Notes under the pieces: model-generated
The model's database searches: none
What the model saw: only the letters and a program-made list of their open reading frames with translations
What the model was told of the DNA's origin: nothing
Made by a program: the position numbers and the translations under genes
Part shown: one piece after another, positions 16,215 through 25,500 of the stretch
How positions within the stretch are numbered: the first letter of the stretch is position 1
Layout: every line of letters starts with the position of its first letter
DNA from: Bacteroidales bacterium
GTDB lineage: Bacteria; Bacteroidota; Bacteroidia; Bacteroidales; P3
Direction of reading: 5' to 3'
Assembly (NCBI GenBank): GCA_017446745.1
Contig: JAFSQF010000073.1
Span: forward strand, 1-64,000
DNA length: 64,000 bases

Positions 16215-16227
16215 TATTCGTTGTTGT

Positions 16228-16265
16228 AAAAAAAATGGGGCTCCGACCCAAGTCAGAGTCCCCAT
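16228..16265 (-). terminator. Intrinsic terminator of glnA
   Basis: On the minus strand a long stem (ATGGGG..CTC.GAC / GTC.GAG..CCCCAT, 16235-16265) is followed by eight T residues. It lies between glnA and the Aat-FolK gene. Confidence 0.9.
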
Positions 16266-16291
16266 CTTGTTCGTTAATAATTCGTTGCTTG

Positions 16292-17797
16292 TCAACCGCA
16301 GTGCATAAAGCGTTGCACCAGTTCCAACGTCTTCTCGGCGTCGTTGCCTATCTCGGCGCGGAGGTTGCGGTCGTTAAAAGCGCGCAGATCCTTAATGATG
16401 CCGTCGATGAGAGCAGGAGCGAAAACGCCTTGTTGCTCATAGATAGCGCGGTCTCTTTCCAGCAGGTCGGCGCTGGCGGCGCAGCTGTCGGGCAGCACGT
16501 CAAGACGCTTCAGCACCTCTTCGTGCTCGAAGATATTGACGCTGACGTAGCGCTCTTTGGCGTATTGCACGGCATTATCCATCTCGAAGCCGTGACGTGC
16601 AGCTACGGTCATGCCGGCCAAAAGGAGGTAGACATTGGCGCTGCCGTCGGGAGTTCTGAGTTCGATGGTTTGTTTGTGGCTGAAGTCGACGGGGTCGTTG
16701 GCTTCCAGCGGATTGCAATGAGCCATCATATTGCCGCTGCCTTTGGTCCATCCCAGAGGCACGCGCACCATGGCGCTACGGTTCCTGTCGCCCCAGCAGA
16801 TGTTGGTGGGAGCCTCCTGATGCGGCACCAGGCGGAAATAGCTCGTCGGATTCGTGTCGCCAAAGGCTGTCAGCGAGCCGGCAAGGCTTAAGATTCCGGC
16901 TATTGTCTTGTGAGCCACCTCGGTGAGACCGTTCTCACCGACGTACATGTTTTGTCCGTCCTTGCTCACACGGGTGTGGATATGCATGCCGCTGCCGGCC
17001 TTGCCCACGGTGATCTTAGGGGCAAAAGTCACCGTTATGCCATACTGATAGGCCAATTCACGCATAATCCATTTGGCTATGACCAATTGGTCGGCGGCAT
17101 CCTCGAGGGTTGTAGGCAGAAATTCTATCTCGTTCTGCTCGTACATCGTGTCGCCCACGGTGAAGTTGCCCACCTCGGAGTGGCCGTACTTGATCAGTCC
17201 ACCGCTCTCGGCAATGAGTTTCATGGCCTGCACCCTGAAGTCCTCGAACTTGCAGAACGGTGTAGAGGTATGGTAGCCACGCTGGTCCTCGGGCAAATAG
17301 AGCTCCTGCTTCTCAGCGATGGCATAGTATTCCAGCTCACCCATCACCTCGAACTCCATGCCTCCGGTAGCTTTCCGGAAGGCGTTGCCGGCCTTGGCCA
17401 GCGTGTATTCGGGGGCCATCTCGAAAGGTTGGCCGTCCTTGGTGTAGAAGTTGCAGAGTATGTCGAGCGTAGGAATCTCGGCGAAGGGGTCGACGAAGGC
17501 TGTCCTGAAACGCGGAATGACGTACAGGTCGGAGCTTCCCGCCTCAAGGAAGGGGAACAGGCTGCTGCCGTCCACTCTCTCGCCCGAAGCCAGCACCTCG
17601 CGAATATGCTCATAGCTGTTTATCACGAAGTTCAGCGTTTTCAGCTTCCCGTCGTGAGCCATATAGCGGAAGTTCACCATCTCGATGCCGAACTCCTCTA
17701 TCACGCGCATCATATCTTCTCTCGTAAACTCTTTTGCAGGTTTCTGCAAAAAGGCCACAAGCTTGTTGGGGTTTAATTTATAGCTATTTGTACTCAT
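16292..17797 (-). CDS. glnA: Glutamine synthetase
   Basis: The enzyme makes glutamine from glutamate, ammonia and ATP. The 501-residue protein has the type I layout: a beta-Grasp N-terminus (IEMVNFRYMAHDGKLKTLNFVI), then the catalytic barrel with EVMGELEYYAI, YEQNEIEFLPTT, KAGSGMHIHTRVSKDG and NRSAMVRVPLGW. I see no adenylylation-site consensus, so control is probably at the level of transcription or feedback. A TATCTTTG box lies 32 bp upstream and a strong terminator follows. It appears monocistronic. Confidence 0.95.
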   Translation of the reverse strand: MSTNSYKLNPNKLVAFLQKPAKEFTREDMMRVIEEFGIEMVNFRYMAHDGKLKTLNFVINSYEHIREVLASGERVDGSSLFPFLEAGSSDLYVIPRFRTAFVDPFAEIPTLDILCNFYTKDGQPFEMAPEYTLAKAGNAFRKATGGMEFEVMGELEYYAIAEKQELYLPEDQRGYHTSTPFCKFEDFRVQAMKLIAESGGLIKYGHSEVGNFTVGDTMYEQNEIEFLPTTLEDAADQLVIAKWIMRELAYQYGITVTFAPKITVGKAGSGMHIHTRVSKDGQNMYVGENGLTEVAHKTIAGILSLAGSLTAFGDTNPTSYFRLVPHQEAPTNICWGDRNRSAMVRVPLGWTKGSGNMMAHCNPLEANDPVDFSHKQTIELRTPDGSANVYLLLAGMTVAARHGFEMDNAVQYAKERYVSVNIFEHEEVLKRLDVLPDSCAASADLLERDRAIYEQQGVFAPALIDGIIKDLRAFNDRNLRAEIGNDAEKTLELVQRFMHCG

Positions 17798-17828
17798 TTT
17801 TTTGCTTTTTTTATGTTTTTTGGGGTTG

Positions 17829-17836
17829 CAAAGATA
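17829..17836 (-). promoter_or_regulatory. -7 box of glnA
   Basis: TATCTTTG on the minus strand fits TAnnTTTG 32 bp before the start codon. No TTTG was found at 19-21 bp spacing. Confidence 0.45.
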
Positions 17837-17960
17837 CTAATAAAATGAATACTAACTGTCGAAAAGCAAAAATTAATTTCCCGACACAATAAAACGGATA
17901 TAAAATGCGTATTGGTATAATAAAACACATTCTGTAAACAAACGGAAAAAACATAATACC

Positions 17961-19349
17961 ATGTTCAAAAAAGAAACCTACATTGCGCGCCGCGAGCAGC
18001 TCCGCAAGGATATCGGCCACGGCATCATCATCCTCCCGGGCAACCATGAGGCCCCATGCAACTATCCCGACAACACCTACTGGTTCCGTCAGGATTCCAC
18101 CTTCCTCTATTTCTTCGGGCTTCAGCGCGAGGACCTCGTCGGCGTGCTGGACTGCGACACAGGGCGCGACTATATCTTCGCCAACGACTATGACATCGAT
18201 GATGTTATCTGGACCGGGCCGCTTCCTTCCGTTGCCGACCTTGCCGCCTCAGTGGGCGTGGGCCACTCCGGCACGCTCAAGGAGCTCCAAGACTTCTGCA
18301 CCAAGGCCATCAAGGAAGGCCGCCGCGTCAGTTACCTGCCCCCCTATCGTGCCGACATCACGCAGCAGCTCTCCACCCTGCTCGGCATCCGCTACGAAAG
18401 CATTGTCCCCTTCGCCAGCCACCAGCTGGTGCTGGCCTGCGTCAAGCAGCGCAGCATAAAGTCGGCCGAAGAGATTGCGGAGATCGAGAAAGCCATAGCC
18501 ACAGCCTACAATATGCACACGCAGGCCATGAAGCACGCCTTCCCCGGGCGCTATGAATACGAGCTCGCCGCCATAATGCAGGGCGAGGCATGGCGCGGCA
18601 ACGGTCCCCTCTCCTTCCCCATCATCATGACCATCCACGGCGAGACCCTTCACAACCACAACCACAACAACCAGCTTGTAGAGGGCCGCATGGTGGTGAT
18701 GGACGCCGGCTGCGAGACACCGATGAACTATTGCTCCGACATCACACGCTCCGTACCCGTGGGAGGCCATTTCAACGACCGCCAGCGCGACATCTACCAG
18801 ATAGTGCTCAACGCCAACCTCGAAGCCATACGCGTCTCGCGTCCGGGAATAACCTATAAGGAGGTCCACACCGCTGCCTCGCGCATCCTCGCACAAGGCT
18901 ATATGGACCTCGGCATCCTCCGCGGCAACCTCGACGACATCGTCGCCAACGGAGCCCATGCGCTCCTCATGCCTCACGGCCTGGGCCACATGATGGGCCT
19001 CGACGTACACGACATGGAGAACTACGGCCAGATTAATGTGGGTTACGACGACGAGACGCGACCCTCCGAACAGTTCGGCCTCGGCAGCCTGCGCTGCGGA
19101 CGTCGCCTCCAACCCGGCTTCGTCATCACCGACGAGCCCGGATGCTACTTCATCCCGGCACTCATCGACAAGTGGCATGCCGAAGGCACCTGCCGCGATT
19201 TCATCAATTTCGACGAACTGGAGAAATGGAAAGACTTCGGCGGCATACGCATTGAGGACGATATCCTCATCACCGACGACGGCTGCCGCGTGCTCGGCAA
19301 ACCCATCCCCAAGACCATAGAGGAAATAGAAGCCACGATGAACAGCTAA
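17961..19349 (+). CDS. Xaa-Pro aminopeptidase (M24B)
   Basis: This 462-residue metallopeptidase removes N-terminal residues preceding proline. Residues about 1-170 are the aminopeptidase P N-terminal domain (GIIILPGNHEAPCNYPDNTYWFRQDSTFLYFFG). The C-terminal pita-bread domain supplies the five metal ligands in order: VVMDAGCE and CSDITRSVP (Asp, Asp), GLGHMMGLDVHD (His), DEPGCYF (Glu) and RIEDDILIT (Glu). No signal peptide is present, so it is cytoplasmic. It is read alone and ends before a cluster of hairpins. Confidence 0.95.
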   Translation: MFKKETYIARREQLRKDIGHGIIILPGNHEAPCNYPDNTYWFRQDSTFLYFFGLQREDLVGVLDCDTGRDYIFANDYDIDDVIWTGPLPSVADLAASVGVGHSGTLKELQDFCTKAIKEGRRVSYLPPYRADITQQLSTLLGIRYESIVPFASHQLVLACVKQRSIKSAEEIAEIEKAIATAYNMHTQAMKHAFPGRYEYELAAIMQGEAWRGNGPLSFPIIMTIHGETLHNHNHNNQLVEGRMVVMDAGCETPMNYCSDITRSVPVGGHFNDRQRDIYQIVLNANLEAIRVSRPGITYKEVHTAASRILAQGYMDLGILRGNLDDIVANGAHALLMPHGLGHMMGLDVHDMENYGQINVGYDDETRPSEQFGLGSLRCGRRLQPGFVITDEPGCYFIPALIDKWHAEGTCRDFINFDELEKWKDFGGIRIEDDILITDDGCRVLGKPIPKTIEEIEATMNS

Positions 19350-19367
19350 CCCCCCGCAATACGCATC

Positions 19368-19388
19368 GGTCGGGATGGAATCCCGACC
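19368..19388. repeat. Perfect hairpin after the aminopeptidase gene
   Basis: GGTCGGGAT-gga-ATCCCGACC is a perfect 9-bp stem with a 3-base loop and no T tract. It is likely a REP-like repeat beside the true terminator. Confidence 0.6.
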
Positions 19389-19397
19389 TCCTACAAT

Positions 19398-19430
19398 AAA
19401 AAAATGGAGCCCCGAAGGACTCCATTTTTT
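19398..19430. terminator. Bidirectional intrinsic terminator
   Basis: ATGGAG..cccgaagga..CTCCAT is flanked by seven A residues on the left and a run of T residues on the right. It can end transcription from the aminopeptidase gene and from the convergent 12-gene minus-strand cluster. Confidence 0.85.
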
Positions 19431-19462
19431 GTTAGTTTACGTGTTTCGAGTCAGAAGACTCT

Positions 19463-19491
19463 CGCGGGCGGGGACGCCCACGTACCACACG
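19463..19491 (+). repeat. 29-bp REP-like hairpin element
   Basis: The element contains GGGCG-ggga-CGCCC and ends CGTACCACACG. It matches the element at 8000-8028 in inverted orientation at 26 of 29 positions. A further hairpin, GAGTC-agaa-GACTC, lies just upstream at 19448-19461. Confidence 0.7.
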
Positions 19492-19500
19492 CTAACGTGT

Positions 19501-22500
19501 TCATTTCACGATGAGTTTCCTCACCATGTTGACGCCTTCGCCGCTGACGCGGACAAAGTAGGCACCTTGAGCAAGAGCATCAACCTCGAGGTGTTTCTGG
19601 CAGTTGCCAGTGCAGCTCAGGGTCTCGCTCCGCACGGTGCGTCCGTTCATGTCGACCACCGTGACGGTAACTTCGCCATTTACGCCGCTTAGGGCGATGG
19701 TGGTACTCTCGCTGGCGGGATTAGGATAAATCACCACATCGGCGGTACCGTTCTCGAAATCGTCATCGATGCCGTTTTGCTCGGGCGTCAGGAAGTCGAC
19801 TTGCTGCGACCACGGGCCTACGATGCCAGGCTCGCAGATGGCGCGCACAAAGGCCGAATAGTACATGTCGGGCTCAAGGCCAGTGAGCGTCACCGAATTG
19901 CCTGTCACCGTCACCTGTATTCCGGTACCCTGGCCGTGGTTCAGACCACCATAGTCAACCTCATAGGTCGACGAAGAGCCTTCCCATGTCAGGTAGGCCT
20001 GGGTGGCCATGACATTAGCAACAGTGAGGTTCTGGACCTGCTCGCACATATCGGTGGTGAAGCTTATCTCCTCGCTGGGCTCCGACATCACGCTGCCGTC
20101 GCCGCAGTTAGAGCTCACAGTGGCATTATAGGTCATGTTCTGCAACATGCCACCGACAGTGGCGGGATGACTATCGACAACATAGGTGGTGTCGAAGTTG
20201 GTGTTCCACACATGGATGGTCCACTGTGCCTCGTTGCCACCGTTCTCCCAGTCAAGGGTGGCGGTAGTGTAGCCGGTTTCCACAACGCTGACATTACCCG
20301 GGGCGAAGCAAGGCAGACTGTCGGTAGTAAAGACAAGCTCAGTCCAGTCGCTCTGCATACCTTCATCGCAGAGGCTGCGGACGCGGAACTGATAGGTTGT
20401 TGCCGGCTGTAGGCCGCTGACGCTGTAGCTGGTGGCGTTGCCAACGGAAGTCTCGGCAGGCCATACGGCATCAAGCACCGACTTCCAAGCCACCTCATAG
20501 CCATTAGCCAAGCCACTCCAGTTCATTGTGGCTCCCTGATAAGTCACGTTGCTTGCATACAGCATGCCCGGTTTCGGACATCCGGCACCGCAGCTGTAAA
20601 GCTTAAGGTCACCAACAGTGGTGGTAGGTGTTCCACCCTCGGCAGTATAGACATCATACTCGTCTAAGTCGCTGTAGAAGTAGCGGGTGCGCTGCAGGGT
20701 GTCGGTATGAGCTGTGAACGAAGAGCCACTGGCATAGTCACCGTGGTGGCGTTCAACAGCAACAAGGATGTTGCTCTGACCATCCCAGGCAAAAACGCTG
20801 TCGAAGGTCTGGATGTGCCATCCACCATCGGTGTAGCCAAAGTCAGCGTCCTCTATAACGCGAGTGAACTGGTGAGCGCTGTCGGGCATGATGAAGCCGG
20901 CACTGAGGTCGTTCTCGCTCACGTTAGCCAAGTAGACTGTCATGCCAGTGAAGTAGTTACCACCAGAGCCCGACACCGTATTGAAGGCCAGGGCAGAAAT
21001 ATCGGCGGCGCCGAACTCCATGTTGGCGGCGGGCACGATGGACTGCACATAGCTGTAGTTGTAGTAGCTATAGCCAATGGGGCTGTAGGAAGTGGTGGTC
21101 GATGAAGCATTGGCGTCGAAGTTGGTAAACTCAACGCCGCCGTCGCAGAACGACGTGGAGAAGAGAATGCCGTCGGACGAGATGCTGGTGTCGCCACCGC
21201 AGTTCTTGAAGACCCACACGGCATACTGCGTCAGCTCAGTAAGGCCGCTGAGGACAATGCTATTGGTGCTTGTCGAGGCCCACTGTACATTTTCCATAGC
21301 CGGATAGTCGGCATAGGCCACGAGGTACTGAGCCGCAGCGGGACCTTGCCAGCTCAGCTGAGCCGACGAGCTTCCGACAGAGCCCACTGTTGTTGCCAAC
21401 GGGCGCGGGCAGGTGCTGTAGTCAAGATGAATGTTGTCGACGGCTGCTGCCTGACCCAAGCTGGAGTAGTTGTTGGTGCTGTTGAACCAGTAGAACACCA
21501 GGCGCTTGACACCGCTGGTGGTGTCGATACTGATTTCATAGTTGCTCCATACGGTATCGAGACGGATGAGCGACAGATATTCAAACTCACCGGCCACGCC
21601 CCACGGGGTGGTATAGACATCGTCGGTCATAATGACAGGTGTCGACGGGTCGACAACGGCGACGAGGAGGCCATCGTAGATTGCCGAGGTGCTGCCACCG
21701 GCACGTGCCATGAAGGAGAGCGTGTAGCTGCTGTCGACGTTGCCAAGGTCAATGTCGCGATAGGCCACGGCGTTGACAACCTGACTGTTGCTATAGTTCC
21801 AGAAGCTGGTACCGTCGTTGGAGACGAACATGCTGTATTGGCCGGCGCCGGCAACGGTGGTGCCGCGATACCAAGCGGTGCTGTTGTTGCTGGCAGTCTG
21901 CCAGGCGTTCCATTCGGTTGCAGCCTCGAAGTTGTAGTCGTAGGGCAAGGTGGCCGGCACCTGGCTGGTGGCGAAGTGGCCGGGGACAAGCTGGCTGTTG
22001 CTGGTGTCGCCTATGCCGCAAAGAGCGCGGACATAGAAGTCGCCCTGATAGGAGGCCGCGAGGCCAGAGAGGGTGTAGGGGTTGCTGCTGGCCAGCACAG
22101 AGGTGCCCGTGCCCGGGGTGAAGCCCATGGGGCCGTACTCAATAATCCACTGGGTCTGGTTGCCGCGGTCGTTCCAGCTCAGGTCCACGCTGTTCTGGGT
22201 GGCACCGCTGGCCGTGAGGTCGGTGGGTTTCGGGCATGTGCCCATATCGTCGATCAGAAGGTCGTCGAGCCACCAATACCAGACACTGGAAGCAGTGGGG
22301 TCCTGACGGAAGACCACGTAGCCGGTGTCGGCTGTGGCGCTGTCGAAATAAATGTCGCTGATGGCAAAATGAGAGGTCTGCGGCTGGAACTCAGCAATGT
22401 CGACATAGTCAACCATACCGATGGGGTCGGTGGTGAAGCCGATATGCATAGTTCCCGAACTGGAGGTGCTCTCAGCTCTTAACGAGGCGGAGAGGACGAT

Positions 22501-25500
22501 GCGGTTGCCCGGGATGGCGATACGCGGCGTGATAACGACACCGGGACCCTGGAAATGGAGAGCCTGGCTGTTGCCCACGCCGTAGTTGGCTTGGATGTAG
22601 TTGCTGGTGGCACTGTAGTTGGTCCAGCAGTTGGGGAAGTTGCCAGAGCCTGCAGGGTAGCCTTCGAAATCGTTGAAGTAGGGTGTCGCAACATCGCCAC
22701 AGAGAGTTGCTACCGGGGCCATGACGGCAAGGCTCGTGTCGCCAGGAGCACAAATGCGGCGCACTGCTAAAGTGTAGTTGGTGGCCGGCGAGAGGTTGGT
22801 GGCCGAATAGTAGGTGGCAGAGGTGTAGTCGACCACGTTGCCATAGGTGACCACATAATTGCCCGAAGTGGCATTGGTGTCAGTCCAGTGGAAGTCGACG
22901 GAGGTCAGTCCGACATTGTCGACAACAATCTCTGACGGTCTGGGGCAAGAGACAGCCTGGAAGACCACGTTGTCGACAGCCGCCGGGGGCTGATTGCCGA
23001 CGCTGCCGTCGTTGTGCCAATAGAAGAGAAGGAGGTAGGTGGAGGGTACAGCGACATCGACAGAGCCGGTGAAGGACTGCCATTCCGTGCTGAGATTCAA
23101 CTTAGAGCCTCCATCAAGGGCAATCCAGCCCGAAGGAGTACCTGATGAGCTGATGCCATTATCACCCCCAAACGAGGTGACCGAGCTGGGTGCCAGGAAG
23201 ACACGTAAATAGTCATAGGAGGATTCTCCATTGGCAATCCAGTCGAAGCTATACTCATACTCGCCAGCATCGGTGATATTGATTGTCTTATAGAGATAAC
23301 TATACGACGAGGTGGAGATGGTATAGGCATTGTGAGTACCGTTGTCGTTGCTGATGTAGAAAGCGCGCGAACCGCCATTGGCGGTGGCAGAGCCCAGAGA
23401 CCAGGCGTTGACGCCGTTGGCGACGGTCCACGAGGTGTCCTGACCGACTTCGAAGCCGGTGTTGACAGGCAGGTCTGCGCCAACCATCGGGGTGGTTACA
23501 GTGAGTGTCTGTACGGCAGTCACCTCGTCGTCGCAAATAGCACCCACGCTGATAGTATAGGTGGTCTGCGGCGTCAAACCTGTGAAGTTGTAGGTATGTA
23601 CACCATTGAGGATTTGGGTTGTGGTATTCGTTCCGTCGTTGAAAGAGAGTTCGAAATCGCCGTCCTGAGGTCCGTTCCAGCCCACAGTGATGTCGGTGGA
23701 TGAGGAGCCCATGAGGGCGAGGGTGGTGACAGGATAGCAATCCGGAGGCGTGACACAGCTGACATACAATTCAAATCCGTTGCGCACCGAGGAACCGTCG
23801 GTGTGGAACACGATCGTGACGGGGCCGGAGAGGCTGGTGGTGGGTTGCAACGTGGTTATGCCACTGGCAGACAATATCACGTTGCCGGTGGTGCCAATAC
23901 CCTCGTAAATATAGACGGAGTCGTAGCCACTTTCGGTGTTGATGTTGCCGCTTATCTGGACGACCATATTGGGGTCGGAAGGATAGACATACAAAGTGGC
24001 GTCAACACTGTTACTGTACTGACCGGCGATGCCTCCATCGTCGGTAATGACGGCTCCGCAGGTGGTGAGGGAGGTCACGCCGCTGGTGGGCATGGCGTAG
24101 ATGCCGGTGGCACCCTGTACGGGGCCTGCCCAGAAACTGCTCTCGCCACCGCATTCGCCACGCACATAGAAGTCGTAGGCCTGACCGCCGGTAAGCCAGT
24201 CAAACGTCACCTGCATATTGCTGGTAGTGACGATATTGGTAGCGACCGTGTCGGGGTTGATACCCGCCGGGCCATAAGCCACCGTGAAAGAGCCGGCAGT
24301 GCCGGTCCAGCTCAGCAGCAGGGTGTCGGTGCCTTGCGGCACGGCCTGCAGAGCCGTGGGCGTCTCGCAGTCGGGTATATCTATGCATATCACATTGACC
24401 TCGAAACCGGGATATACAACAGTAACATCACTGTGGAAACGGAGTTTAGCACCGTTGGTGAAAATAAGTTGTCCCAGCTGAACGGCACTATTGTTGCTGC
24501 TGGCGTTGTCCTGGAACACCACAGCGCCACTGGCAAGGTCGGTGATTTCCAAATAGTCATACGAGCCTTCGGTTTGCGAGAAACCGGTGAGCATCAGGCC
24601 ATCGCCCTCCGTGGAGGGGAAGAGGTACAGCTCACTCTCACAATTGCTGGAATAGTTGCCGCTGATGCCACCGTCGTCAACGATGACGGCGTTGCAGGTA
24701 AGGAGAGTGTCGATGCCGGTGCTCTGCATGGTGTAGACCACCTGGCCAGGGGTGACGGTGATGGGCCCCACGAGGTCGCTGACATCACCGCCGCCGCAGT
24801 TGCTGCGCACATAGATATGGTAGGGCTCATCCTGTGTGAGGCCGGTGAAAGTATAGGTGCTGTCGTAAACGGTTATCTCCGTGCCATCGCCATCCTCGGG
24901 GTTGAAGCCCATGGGTCCATAGACAATGTCCCACGAACTATTGCCTATGCCGCCATTCCAGCTTATCTGGATATTGGAGGCATTAGAGAAATCGTTGCAT
25001 ACCAGGTTGCTGGGGACAGGGCAGGTGATTTGCGACAGTATGACATTATCAAGCGCTCCCGGAGGATTGTTGCCTTGAATGTAGTCGTTGCGCCACATGA
25101 AGACCAGCTTGTAGACACCGCTGGTACTCACTGTGAACTCGCCGTAGAAAGTCTGCCAGCTGTCTTGACCGTTCAGCATGTCGGCTATGGTGATAGAGCC
25201 AGAAGGCATTGTGTAGGAGGTTATTTCCGCGTCAACAGGCACCAGACCTGCACGGATGTAGTCGTAGGAGCTCTCTCCGCTGGTCATCCAGTCGAAGCTG
25301 ATGGTATACTCGCCAGGCTCCATATCCAGCGTCACGTAAGCCAGCGAAATGGAGGACGATGTATTGTCGTAGGTATGCGTTGTGCCACCGTCGTTGCTGA
25401 CATAGAGCGCATGGCTGCCGTCGGCGGTATTGTTCAGCAGGGTGCCGAGAGTCCACTGATTGGGACCCTGAATGTTATCAATCAGCCAGTTGGCGTTGAC

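Noticed and set aside
16215..16295. N-terminal extension of the Aat-FolK fusion from an earlier start
   Set aside because: The extension would be read through the glnA terminator hairpin and has no Aat similarity; the ATG at 16214 fits the family better.
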